From Stygibacter sp964604155 (GTDB lineage: Bacteria > Cloacimonadota > Cloacimonadia > Cloacimonadales > TCS61), in contig CAZRXY010000062.1 of assembly GCA_964604155.1 (NCBI GenBank), positions 1 to 16,638 on the forward strand: a DNA stretch of 16,638 bases, given 5' to 3'. The position numbers were made by a program, and so were the translations under genes. The notes under the pieces were generated by a model, which was not told the origin of the DNA, searched no databases, and was given only the letters and a program-made list of their open reading frames with translations. Positions 1 through 7,916 of this stretch are shown piece by piece. Numbering within the stretch: the stretch's first letter is position 1; every line of letters starts with the position of its first letter.

Positions 1-3
1 CTC

Positions 4-98
4 CCCAATCACCAATCACCAATCACCAATCACCAATCACCAATCACCAATCACCAATCACCAATCACCAATCACCAATAACCAATCACCAATCACCA
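4..98. repeat. Tandem heptanucleotide repeat array, ACCAATC type
   Basis: Thirteen uninterrupted 7-nt units run from 4 to 94, followed by a partial unit. The first unit is CCCAATC, the one at 74-80 is ACCAATA, and the rest are ACCAATC. The reverse complement (GATTGGT) is the unit of the array at the right end of the window, so both belong to one family. The array lies in non-coding DNA upstream of glyS. Units this short with no spacers exclude CRISPR. Similar heptad repeats are known from cyanobacteria (STRR repeats) and many other genomes; their function is unclear. The window begins only three bases before the first unit, so the true array may be longer. Confidence 0.95.
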
Positions 99-130
99 CT
101 TTTCTCTTCTCCCGTTTCCACTCTTCATTC

Positions 131-172
131 AAAACTCAAAATTCAAAATTCAAAATTCAAAATTCATAATTC
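131..172. repeat. Second tandem heptanucleotide array, AAAATTC type
   Basis: Six 7-nt units: AAAACTC, then four AAAATTC, then ATAATTC. A degenerate flanking unit (TTCATTC, 124-130) precedes them. The sequence differs from the ACCAATC array 33 nt upstream but has the same 7-nt period. The two arrays together fill most of the first 175 bases, which hold no gene. Confidence 0.9.
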
Positions 173-210
173 ACATATCCTGCTTCTATTTCAAATATTG
201 GGTTTGTAAA

Positions 211-256
211 GATATTGATAGACAATATCAGCTAGATCAAAAAGTTTTGATTTTTT
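211..256 (+). promoter_or_regulatory. Two consecutive dyads in the glyS leader
   Basis: The first dyad is GATATTG-ATAGA-CAATATC at 211-229, a perfect 7-bp inverted repeat with a 5-nt loop. The second is ATCAAAAAGTTTTGAT at 236-251, a 16-nt near-palindrome that runs into T residues through 256. The glyS ribosome-binding site follows at once (AAAGGAG, 261-267). These could be an operator, a 5'-UTR hairpin or a weak attenuator-like stem. The leader is too short and lacks the conserved elements for a T-box. The structure is visible in the sequence; the regulatory role is inference. Confidence 0.35.
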
Positions 257-269
257 AAGAAAAGGAGAT

Positions 270-2372
270 ATGGAAGGCGGAATGCATAAAGAGGATCTGC
301 TGATAGAGCTGGGTGTAGAGGAGATACCGGCAGGATATATCGAGCCGGCAATGGAGAGGTTTTGCCAGAAGCTGAGTGAAGAGATGAGGATACTGGGTCT
401 GGATTATGATGATATGAGCAGATACAGTACGCCGCGGCGATTTGCGGTAGTTCTTCATAAGCTGACAGGAGAGCAGCAGGATGAATTGATAGAGCGGATA
501 GGGCCTACCGTGGAGATGTCTTATGATAGTGACGGCGGGTTGACGCGGGCGGCGGCAGGATTTTTGCGTGGAGCAAAAGCTGTGGAAAGTGATATATATA
601 ATGTAGAGACAGACAAAGGACCAAAGATAGCGATTCGGTTGGAGAAAAAGGGCAAGCCTTTGCAGGAGCTGCTTTCATCAGTATTGCCCTCCTGTCTTGA
701 GGCGATGAATTTTCCTAAGACGATGCGATGGGGTGAGAGCAGAATGTGGTTTGCGCGTCCTTTGCGATGGCTGGTCTGTCTTTATGGTGATGGATTGATA
801 GACGTGGAATTGAACGGAATACGAGCCGGCAGAATAAGTTATGGCAACAGGTATATGAGATTAGATAATGCGCTTGAATTGGCGGATAGTGGAGAATATG
901 CGGAAGTGCTCAGGTCAGGCAGTGTGGTTTCGGACAGGTTAGAGCGTCTTGGTTTGATACGGGATCAGATAGTAAAGATCGAGCGTTCATCGGGTTTGGT
1001 GGTGATAGAAGACGAGGCGTTATTGCATACGATAGCGGATTTGGTGGAATATCCCGGAGCGGGGATAGGTAATTTTGACAGCAGCTATCTACGATTACCG
1101 GAGAAGATAATAATATCTACCTTGAGCCAGAATCAGAAATGTTTTGCCTTAAGGGAAGCTGATGGAGCTTTGGCGGCGAGATTTATATTTGTGAGTAATG
1201 GGGATCCGGAGTGCGAGTCGATAATTCGTCATGGCAATGAAAAAGTGATAAGTGCCAGACTTGCGGATGCGGAATTTTATTATTCAGAGGACACGCGAGA
1301 GCCGCTGGCGAGTTATGTGCCCAGGTTAAGAGAAGTATTATTCCAGAAGGAATTGGGCAGTTTACTGGAGAAGACCGAGCGGATAATGGCATTAGGCGGT
1401 TATCTTTGTGAAGCGGTGGGTATAGATGGATCAAGGCGAGATGACATCTTGCGTTGTGCATATTTAAGTAAAGCGGATTTAGTTACTCAGATGCTGGGTG
1501 AGAAGGAATTCAGTAAGTTGCAGGGATATATAGGGATGAATTATGCTCTTGTGAGCGGGGAAAGCGAAGAAGTGTCATTGGGCATATACGAGCATTATCA
1601 GCCGCGAGGTCAGAATGATGCCTTGCCCGGGAGTGAGGTGGGAGCTATAGTATCATTGGCAGACAAGCTGGACACGGTATGCGGCATAATTGGCGTGGGT
1701 AAGATGCCTACGGGTTCTAATGATCCTTTTGCTTTGCGTCGTGCGGCTAATGGGGTGGTGAGGATACTTGCGGAGCGGGGATTGGCGATCGATCTTGATT
1801 CGGCGATAGAGCAGAGCTATAAACTACTTAGCGGCAAGTTAAAATCGTCAAATAGTGATAATATATTAGAGACGAAGGAATTTTTTCGTCAGCGGATAAA
1901 CTGGCTTTTAAAGCAGGCGGGTTTAGGCTACGATGTAATAGACAGCGTGATTCATCTAAAGGGTAGCAATATACCTGATATACTTGCTCGAGCGATTGCG
2001 GTAGAGCAATTCAGGCAGCGAGCAGATTTTATAAATCTAGTATTGGGTTTTAAGCGTGTTTCCAATATCATCAGTGAGGTAGAGGATTTTGGTGAAGTGC
2101 AGCTTGGATTACTTGAGGAAGCGGCAGAGCAGAACCTTTATAGAGAGTACAGAGAGCTGCAATTGGAATTTGCCAAGACCTCGTCCTATCCGGAGATGCT
2201 GGAGAGGCTGGTGGGTTTTAGCACCTATATCAATATATTTTTTGATGAGGTGCTGGTTAATACGGAAGAAAATCGATTACGCAGAAACCGCTATAATCTA
2301 TTAGGGCGGGTCCGTGAAGAATTTTTAAAAGTAGCAGATCTTTCTTTACTGGTGGTGGAAGAGAAAAGATAA
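270..2372 (+). CDS. glyS: Glycyl-tRNA synthetase beta subunit
   Basis: This is the beta chain of the bacterial alpha2beta2 glycyl-tRNA synthetase. The beta chain recognises tRNA-Gly, while the alpha chain (GlyQ) holds the aminoacylation site. At 700 residues it matches the usual length of about 690. Family signatures include an N-terminal LLIELGVEEIPAGYIEPA, MNFPKTMRWG (near 146), LSQNQKCFAL (near 283), an HD-like segment with EHYQPRGQNDALPGSEVGA and LADKLDT (near 464), and GSNDPFALRRAA (near 482). The C-terminal ~110 residues fit the DALR-type anticodon-binding domain. Two starts are possible. ATG 270 lies only 2 nt after the AAAGGAG motif, and ATG 282 gives MHKEDLLIELG, closer to the family N-terminus; I keep 270 with doubt. 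glyQ is not next to it: only repeats and a leader lie upstream. It heads an operon with pta, 24 nt downstream. Confidence 0.97.
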   Translation: MEGGMHKEDLLIELGVEEIPAGYIEPAMERFCQKLSEEMRILGLDYDDMSRYSTPRRFAVVLHKLTGEQQDELIERIGPTVEMSYDSDGGLTRAAAGFLRGAKAVESDIYNVETDKGPKIAIRLEKKGKPLQELLSSVLPSCLEAMNFPKTMRWGESRMWFARPLRWLVCLYGDGLIDVELNGIRAGRISYGNRYMRLDNALELADSGEYAEVLRSGSVVSDRLERLGLIRDQIVKIERSSGLVVIEDEALLHTIADLVEYPGAGIGNFDSSYLRLPEKIIISTLSQNQKCFALREADGALAARFIFVSNGDPECESIIRHGNEKVISARLADAEFYYSEDTREPLASYVPRLREVLFQKELGSLLEKTERIMALGGYLCEAVGIDGSRRDDILRCAYLSKADLVTQMLGEKEFSKLQGYIGMNYALVSGESEEVSLGIYEHYQPRGQNDALPGSEVGAIVSLADKLDTVCGIIGVGKMPTGSNDPFALRRAANGVVRILAERGLAIDLDSAIEQSYKLLSGKLKSSNSDNILETKEFFRQRINWLLKQAGLGYDVIDSVIHLKGSNIPDILARAIAVEQFRQRADFINLVLGFKRVSNIISEVEDFGEVQLGLLEEAAEQNLYREYRELQLEFAKTSSYPEMLERLVGFSTYINIFFDEVLVNTEENRLRRNRYNLLGRVREEFLKVADLSLLVVEEKR

Positions 2373-2396
2373 AAAAAAGAGATATAGAAGGAATTT

Positions 2397-3401
2397 ATGG
2401 AAATCTTACAAGAATTCAGAGCGCGGGCGAAGGCATTGCATGGCAAGGTAGTATTACCGGAGGCGCGTGACACGCGGATTTTGCAGGCGGCGCAGGAATT
2501 AATCCGCTTGGAGATAGCAGAGGTGATACTTGTGGGAAAGCCGGGGGAGATACTTACATTAGCCAAGATAGATGGCTTTGATGTGAGTGGAGCCGAGATA
2601 ATAGACCCGGCAGAGTACTATGAGATAGATGCTTTTGCGGATTATTACTATGCGAAGCGTAAGCACAAGGGCATAAGTTATGATGAGGCGTGTGAGGCAG
2701 TAACGAGGCCTTTGTATTTTGGTGCTTTACTGGTAAAATTTGGTAAAGCAGACGGCATGGTAGCGGGTGCGGCGAATACGACGGGCGATGTTTTACAGGC
2801 AGCTTTGCGAGTAGTGGGCATCACGCCGGGATTGAGCACTGTATCCAGTTCGCTGATCATGGTAGTGCCTGATTTTCAGGGAAAGGATGCGACGTTTTTG
2901 TTTGCGGATTGTGCGGTGGTGCCTGTTCCGACGGCGGAGCAACTGGCAGATATAGCGATAGAGACGGCACAGACGGGTCGTCAATTACTGGGTATAGAGC
3001 CGCGGGTGACATTATTAAGTTTTTCCACCCATGGCAGTGCGGAGCATGAGCGGGTGACCAAGGTAAGGCGTGCGCGTCAGATCTTGGAGGATCGTCAGGT
3101 AGATTTTGATTTTGATGGAGAATTGCAGCTTGATGCGGCGATAGTGCCGGAGATAGCAAAGCGTAAGGCACCTCACAGCAAGGTAGCGGGCAGGGCAAAT
3201 ATCTTGATATTTCCTGAAATCCAGAGCAGCAATATAGGTTGTAAGCTGGTAGAGCATTTTGCCAAAGCGGAGATGATAGGTCCTATCATCCAGGGTTTGG
3301 CGGCGCCGATTTGTGATCTTTCCAGGGGCTGCGAGTGGGAGGACGTGGTAAATACATCAGCTTTAGTATTATTATTATCAGAGAGCAAGGGGGAAGAGTG
3401 A
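2397..3401 (+). CDS. pta: Phosphate acetyltransferase
   Basis: Cytosolic enzyme that interconverts acetyl-CoA plus phosphate with acetyl phosphate plus CoA. With acetate kinase it makes ATP from acetyl-CoA in fermenters, or activates acetate. The 334 residues match the single-domain Pta length, with no DRTGG or regulatory N-terminus. Signatures include MVAGAANTTGDVLQAALR (from about residue 121), LSFSTHGSAEHERVTKVRRA (from about 207), FDGELQLDAAIVPEIAKRKA (from 239), SKVAGRANILIFPEIQSSN, and IGPIIQGLAAPICDLSRGC near the C-terminus. The start ATG has an AAGGA motif 4 nt upstream. The stop overlaps the next gene's start as GTGA, which suggests translational coupling. Acetate kinase is not in this window. 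The related phosphate butyryltransferase family is less likely given the close match to Pta motifs. Confidence 0.95.
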   Translation: MEILQEFRARAKALHGKVVLPEARDTRILQAAQELIRLEIAEVILVGKPGEILTLAKIDGFDVSGAEIIDPAEYYEIDAFADYYYAKRKHKGISYDEACEAVTRPLYFGALLVKFGKADGMVAGAANTTGDVLQAALRVVGITPGLSTVSSSLIMVVPDFQGKDATFLFADCAVVPVPTAEQLADIAIETAQTGRQLLGIEPRVTLLSFSTHGSAEHERVTKVRRARQILEDRQVDFDFDGELQLDAAIVPEIAKRKAPHSKVAGRANILIFPEIQSSNIGCKLVEHFAKAEMIGPIIQGLAAPICDLSRGCEWEDVVNTSALVLLLSESKGEE

Positions 3402-4606
3402 AAAAGAGATTGTCTCATAGAGCAAGATATATGTTACCGTCTCCGACATTAAAGGTATCAGGTTTAGCGAAAGAGATGATGAGTCAAGGGCTGGAGGTGA
3501 TCAATTTTGGAGTAGGGGAGCCGGATTTTCCTACGCCGGAATACATCAAAGCATCAGCCAAGCGGGCGATAGACGATAATTTTACGCATTACACACCGAG
3601 TGCGGGCATACTTGAGCTCAAGCAGGCGATAGTCCGCAAATTTGAGCGGGATAACGGATTGCATTACGGCACGGAGAATATTTTGATAAGTCCAGGAGCC
3701 AAAGCTTCGCTGATCAATGTATTGATGAGCGTATGCGATCCGCGAGATGAGGTGATAATACCCACCCCCAGTTGGGTGAGTTATGAGAGCCAGGTGTGGT
3801 TATGTGATGGTCACCCGGAATTGATCGATGCGCCGATGTCTGATAATTTTAAGATAACAGCTAAGGGTCTGGAGCACAAGATAAGCACATTGCCAAACGC
3901 CAAAGTACTGATCCTGAATAGTCCCAATAATCCTACCGGCACGGTTTATAGCAGAGAAGAATTAGCTGCGATAGGCGAGGTATGCCTAAAGCATGAGATT
4001 TTGATACTATCGGATGAGATTTATGAGAAGCTGGTCTATGATGGAGCGCAGCATGTATCAATCGCCTCAATATCTCGGGAATTGCAGGATAATACAGTAG
4101 TAGTAAACGGAGTATCCAAGTCTTATGCGATGACGGGATGGCGTCTGGGTTATATGGCGGGACCGGCGGAGCTGGTTCAGAAGGCGAGCGAGATTCAGAG
4201 TCACACTACCTCGTGCGTAAATTCAATTACTCAGAAGGCTTGTGTGACGGCATTAGATGAGGATGACGGCAGTGTAGAGAAGATGCGGTTAGAATTTTCC
4301 AGACGCAGGGATCACATGTATGAGGCATTACATGAGATACCACATATCAGTTGCACGAAGCCTCAGGGAGCATTTTATATAATGGCAGACGTGAGCTGGT
4401 ATTTAGAAAATAACGCGTTATCAATAGACAGCAGCGAGAAATTATGCAGTTATCTTTTGGAGCATTATCATCTGGCGCTTGTGCCGGGGAGTGCCTTTAG
4501 GGCAGAAGGCTTTGTGCGGTTTTCTTATGCTAACAGCATGGAAAATATCTGTAAAGGTGTATCCTGGTTCAAAGCGGGATTACAGTCATTAATTGGAGAT
4601 AAATAG
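3398..4606 (+). CDS. aspC: Class I PLP-dependent aminotransferase (aspartate aminotransferase type)
   Basis: Fold-type I aminotransferase of the bacterial I-gamma aspartate aminotransferase type, moving an amino group between aspartate (or a related amino acid) and a 2-oxo acid. Numbered from GTG 3398 (402 residues), it shows PSPTLKVSGLAKEM near the N-terminus, GVGEPDFPTPEYI, the NSPNNPTG cofactor/substrate loop (174-181), the PLP-ring Asp206 and Tyr209 in SDEIY, Schiff-base Lys241 in GVSKSYAMTGWRLGY, and carboxylate-binding Arg374 in FVRFSYANS. GTG 3398 is preferred because AAGGGGG lies 4 nt upstream and it overlaps the pta stop by 4 nt. The open frame extends upstream to 3335, but that part lies inside pta. 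Exact substrate range cannot be read from the sequence; aromatic or prephenate aminotransferase activity is possible, so the symbol is provisional. Confidence 0.92.
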   Translation: MKKRLSHRARYMLPSPTLKVSGLAKEMMSQGLEVINFGVGEPDFPTPEYIKASAKRAIDDNFTHYTPSAGILELKQAIVRKFERDNGLHYGTENILISPGAKASLINVLMSVCDPRDEVIIPTPSWVSYESQVWLCDGHPELIDAPMSDNFKITAKGLEHKISTLPNAKVLILNSPNNPTGTVYSREELAAIGEVCLKHEILILSDEIYEKLVYDGAQHVSIASISRELQDNTVVVNGVSKSYAMTGWRLGYMAGPAELVQKASEIQSHTTSCVNSITQKACVTALDEDDGSVEKMRLEFSRRRDHMYEALHEIPHISCTKPQGAFYIMADVSWYLENNALSIDSSEKLCSYLLEHYHLALVPGSAFRAEGFVRFSYANSMENICKGVSWFKAGLQSLIGDK

Positions 4607-4804
4607 GTGAAGATTTTTCGTAACGAGCTTGATCGCCGGAGAGTTGAACGCAGGCAGAAGCAATCATCCACCTGGGGAGGCTTTATCGTAAAGCTGGCGA
4701 TATTTATTTTGTTAGTGGTATTGATCCGTTTTATCATCAGTGAAGAGGGTGCCGGGTTTGGCGAATACTGGCGTGCAACCTTCCATCGGGAAAGCCGTAA
4801 ATAA
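4607..4804 (+). CDS. Small single-pass membrane protein, unknown function
   Basis: A 65-residue protein that starts with GTG directly after the aminotransferase stop (0 nt gap). A GGAG motif at 4595-4598 lies 8 nt upstream. The N-terminus is strongly basic (DRRRVERRQKQ, residues 9-19), followed by one hydrophobic helix at about 24-44 (FIVKLAIFILLVVLIRFII) and a short charged tail. The charge distribution predicts a cytoplasmic N-terminus and an outward C-terminus. I do not recognise a family. The coupled position and good ribosome-binding site make a real gene likely. It is probably the last gene of the glyS operon. Confidence 0.7.
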   Translation: MKIFRNELDRRRVERRQKQSSTWGGFIVKLAIFILLVVLIRFIISEEGAGFGEYWRATFHRESRK

Positions 4805-4845
4805 TGATAAAGTTCAATGAATAGAGAACTGTTCAGAAAAATTAA

Positions 4846-4875
4846 TTTGACATTATACTTCGCAAAGTTTTTTTG
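4846..4875 (+). promoter_or_regulatory. Possible promoter of the TonB-receptor operon
   Basis: The 107-nt gap between the small membrane gene and the receptor is the longest gap inside the gene cluster. It holds TTTGACA at 4846-4852 and, 18 nt after the TTTG, a TTTTTTTG stretch at 4868-4875. This resembles the Bacteroidetes-type TTTG / TAnnTTTG pair with one mismatch; TTGACA also equals a sigma-70 -35 box, but no good -10 follows at 16-18 nt. The window shows no strong terminator in the gap, so readthrough from the first operon remains possible. Confidence 0.3.
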
Positions 4876-4911
4876 TGAAATGAATAAAATCCAATAACAA
4901 GGGGGATTTTG

Positions 4912-7884
4912 ATGAAGAAGAAGATGTTGTTTATATTTATATTCTCTCTGGTCATCAGCCTAACGCTAAGTGCTGCTACTACGGGGCAATTAGCAGGTCG
5001 TGTACGAGATGAAGACGGCAAGCCGGTGGCTGCGAATATAATATTGGAAGATACGCAGATAGGTACACAGGCTAAGGATAACGGACAGTTTATAATCATA
5101 AACATACCTCCGGGAACTTACAATGTAAAATGTCTTGCCATAGGTTATGGCACACAGATGGTTCAGGGAGTACGCATATCGGTGGATGAGACAACCACAT
5201 TAAATTTCACGCTCAGTAAAGACGCTTATGCTTTGGAAGGTATCAAGCTGATAGAGGCGAAGCATCAGGGAGTTCGTAAGGACAAGATGGGATCAGGAAA
5301 CTTAGTAACATCTGAGACGATTGAGGAGATAGCGGCGGCGAGTATAGAAGAATTAGTAGTCATCCAGGCGGGATCGGTATCTGCCGATGGGGAATTGCAT
5401 ATACGTGGCGGCAGAGCTAATGAAGTGGTTTACACGGTCGATGGTATGAGTGTATCTGATCCAGTAGATGGGGGTTCTGCCTTATCAATAGATATGGATG
5501 CCATAGCGGATATGAGTGTAATGACGGGTGGATTTCCGGCGGAATATGGCAATGCCCAGTCTGGTATGATCAATATCGTAACGAAAAGCGGTGGTTCAGA
5601 TTATTCTGGTAAGTTAGAGATGAATACGGATCATATATTTTCTGATAAAGAAGAGACTTCAAACGAAGATGGGGTAAAATTTTCTTTAGGTGGACCGGTG
5701 CTGGGGGGCTTGGCGCAGGATATGCGTAATGATTTCACGTTTTTTTTGAATGGAGCAGCCAAGTGGACTGATGGCAGATACAGAGATTATTACAATACTA
5801 ATCCGAATGAAGAGATTCCCAATATTGGTGGAGAGTGGAGCGTTTATTCTCCTTATGAAACCCGTGATGATTTCTGGCTTTTTGATTTAGGGGATCGCAA
5901 TTATAATTATTACAATGCCAATCTCAAGATGAAATATCAGATCAATCCTAAGCAGAACCTCACTTTTGCAGCACGCGGTGATGCCAGCAGCAGCGAGCCA
6001 TACAATCATTCCTGGCGTTATGCCTTAGATTATTATGCTTTATATGAAGAGATGCAGAACCAATATATAGTCACCTATGATCATCTATTTAACACGCAGA
6101 TGAATCTCAAGGTGAAGGGCTCATATTATAATAAAAGCTATACTTTGCAGCCGCGACAGATAAATCGTGATGATTATTTTATCATGCTTGATTCTTCGGA
6201 TTTTAATCTTTATTACAGCGATAGCAATGGCAGAAACACCAGCGGGATATTTTTTCTGGATGATGATGGTAATGGCGTGATAGGCGAAGGCGAAATCTAC
6301 AACTGGCAGTATTTTTCTGACGGCAATGAATTTGGTATCGGCAGCTTTGTGACGCCGGGAGCCATATATGGGACTTATCAGGATGACAACAGCCAGCAGT
6401 ATAGTCTGCGGACAGATTTTGAGTATCAGATCAATACGATTCACGGAGTGAAAAGCGGCTTGGAAGTGATCAGGCATCATATAGAGAAGGACAGGCTTTA
6501 TAATCCCTGGGTGATAGACCCGTATCGTTATGACGAATATCTGGCAGGGTGCGAGCCGCTGGAATCTTATCTGGCGGGAGACAGCCTCGATGTGGATGGG
6601 GATGGCATCTATGACATAGAGCTTGATGAGGACACGGATTTTTATTCCCATGAAGATAATTATAATGCCATCAGAGCAGCATCGGGGACGACAGACGGTT
6701 ACCGTGCGGATCCCTGGCAGGGAGCTTTTTATATGCAGGACAGGATGGAGTGGGAAGGAATGATAGTCAATGCCGGCTTAAGATTTGATTTCTGGTATCT
6801 TGGTGAAAAATACGAGATACTCAAAGAGGATGGCAGCTACCGGACGCGAGAATTTGCTGACGACGAGAAATTCCAGATGATGATTTCTCCGAGGCTGGGA
6901 GTATCTCATCCGATATCAGAACGCTCGGTCTTGCATTTTGCCTATAACTATCAGAATCAATTACCTCAGATGCAGTATATATTTACTACCGTGGATTCCA
7001 CGGATGCCTATACAAGTGACAGTAATGTGGTGGTGGGCAATCCTTCGCTTGATCCGCAGATTACGGTAACCTATGAAGTGGGCTTACAGCAGCAGCTTTC
7101 TGAGACATTGATCATGGATATCACGGCTTATTACAAAAATATCTATAACTATGTAAGCACACGCAAAGTGGAAAAAGCCGGGGATGAGACGGTTTTCTGG
7201 TACGAATATTATTCTGAGGATTATGGTTCGGCAAGAGGGCTGGATATCAATTTGAGCAGACCGCTATCTAATTTTATATCGGGTTCGGCATCATATTCTT
7301 TATCCTGGGCAAATGGTAATAATTCCAGTACAATAATCCAGGATGAGACCACTAATCTGCGGGAATTTCCGTTAGATTGGGATACGCGACATAATTTTAA
7401 TTTTAATTTGGGTTTCAGGGTTCAGCGAGATGAGGAGTATTATCTTCCATTAGTGGACTGGAAGGTGCCCTTTGACGATTTCTCTTTGAATTTTCTTTAT
7501 AATATAGCTTCGGGAAGACCCTATACGGCAGTGAACGAAGATGATACTTCCGAAGATATAAACAGTTCAAATCAGCCATATACCTCTAATGCGAATTTAA
7601 CGATCTACAAGCGTTTTGCGATTGGCAAGCAATCATCATTAAAGATATATTTCACGATAAGCAATCTATTTGACAAGAGAAATTATAATGGAGTGTATGC
7701 CAAGACTGGAGAGCCTTATGATGATGGCCTATACAAAGAAAATCCTTATGGCGAGGGTTATGTGGACAAGTATGGAGAGTATGTATCTGAGGAGACGTAT
7801 CTCATTCATCAGATGGCATTACATGATCCATCGCGTGAGGGTGAGCGTCGGAGCTATAATTTTGGTCTTTCATTTGACTGGTAA
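4912..7884 (+). CDS. TonB-dependent outer-membrane receptor with N-terminal carboxypeptidase-regulatory-like domain
   Basis: Large outer-membrane protein, 990 residues from ATG 4912 (AAGGGGG ends 6 nt upstream; a TTG at 4909 is in frame but less likely). Order of parts: a signal peptide (1 to about 21, ending LTLSA), a carboxypeptidase-regulatory-like beta-sandwich (about 25-103, with GQLAGRVRDEDGKPVAANI and IPPGTYNVKC), a plug (about 125-225, with HIRGGRANEVVYTVDGMSV and GGFPAEYGNAQSGMINIVT), then a long aromatic barrel with ISNLFDKRNYN near the end and a terminal aromatic residue (FGLSFDW). The architecture is that of Oar/SusC-like receptors, but no SusD-type lipoprotein accompanies it, so a SusCD glycan system is unlikely. 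Two Asp-rich calcium-type motifs sit in the barrel region: DDDGNGVIGEGE (450-461) and DVDGDGIYDIELDED (560-574). It is followed 32 nt later by its probable motor genes exbB, exbD, exbD and tonB. The substrate is unknown; uptake is the default role, but protein export is considered in the findings. Confidence 0.93.
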   Translation: MKKKMLFIFIFSLVISLTLSAATTGQLAGRVRDEDGKPVAANIILEDTQIGTQAKDNGQFIIINIPPGTYNVKCLAIGYGTQMVQGVRISVDETTTLNFTLSKDAYALEGIKLIEAKHQGVRKDKMGSGNLVTSETIEEIAAASIEELVVIQAGSVSADGELHIRGGRANEVVYTVDGMSVSDPVDGGSALSIDMDAIADMSVMTGGFPAEYGNAQSGMINIVTKSGGSDYSGKLEMNTDHIFSDKEETSNEDGVKFSLGGPVLGGLAQDMRNDFTFFLNGAAKWTDGRYRDYYNTNPNEEIPNIGGEWSVYSPYETRDDFWLFDLGDRNYNYYNANLKMKYQINPKQNLTFAARGDASSSEPYNHSWRYALDYYALYEEMQNQYIVTYDHLFNTQMNLKVKGSYYNKSYTLQPRQINRDDYFIMLDSSDFNLYYSDSNGRNTSGIFFLDDDGNGVIGEGEIYNWQYFSDGNEFGIGSFVTPGAIYGTYQDDNSQQYSLRTDFEYQINTIHGVKSGLEVIRHHIEKDRLYNPWVIDPYRYDEYLAGCEPLESYLAGDSLDVDGDGIYDIELDEDTDFYSHEDNYNAIRAASGTTDGYRADPWQGAFYMQDRMEWEGMIVNAGLRFDFWYLGEKYEILKEDGSYRTREFADDEKFQMMISPRLGVSHPISERSVLHFAYNYQNQLPQMQYIFTTVDSTDAYTSDSNVVVGNPSLDPQITVTYEVGLQQQLSETLIMDITAYYKNIYNYVSTRKVEKAGDETVFWYEYYSEDYGSARGLDINLSRPLSNFISGSASYSLSWANGNNSSTIIQDETTNLREFPLDWDTRHNFNFNLGFRVQRDEEYYLPLVDWKVPFDDFSLNFLYNIASGRPYTAVNEDDTSEDINSSNQPYTSNANLTIYKRFAIGKQSSLKIYFTISNLFDKRNYNGVYAKTGEPYDDGLYKENPYGEGYVDKYGEYVSEETYLIHQMALHDPSREGERRSYNFGLSFDW

Positions 7885-7916
7885 TAAATAAAAATGATAA
7901 ATTTTAGGAGGATACA

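Noticed and set aside
4..98. Regular repeats resembling a CRISPR array
   Set aside because: Units are 7 nt with no spacers between them, and no cas gene is present.
173..269. T-box or other riboswitch in the glyS leader
   Set aside because: The leader is under 100 nt and shows only two short dyads, with no T-box or specifier-loop sequence.
3335..3397. Upstream extension of the aminotransferase (MGGRGKYIS...)
   Set aside because: It lies inside pta, is not aminotransferase-like, and GTG 3398 has its own ribosome-binding site and a 4-nt overlap with the pta stop.
4811..4830. AGTTC...GAACT hairpin after the small membrane gene as a terminator
   Set aside because: The stem is only 5 bp with a 10-nt loop and is not followed by a T run.
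6121..6651. 176-codon open frame on the minus strand
   Set aside because: It lies wholly within the receptor gene, is rich in Ile runs expected from antisense of Asp/Tyr-rich coding, and has no recognisable motif.
4912..7884. SusC of a SusCD polysaccharide locus
   Set aside because: No SusD-like lipoprotein or glycoside hydrolase gene is nearby; the receptor is followed by its motor genes.
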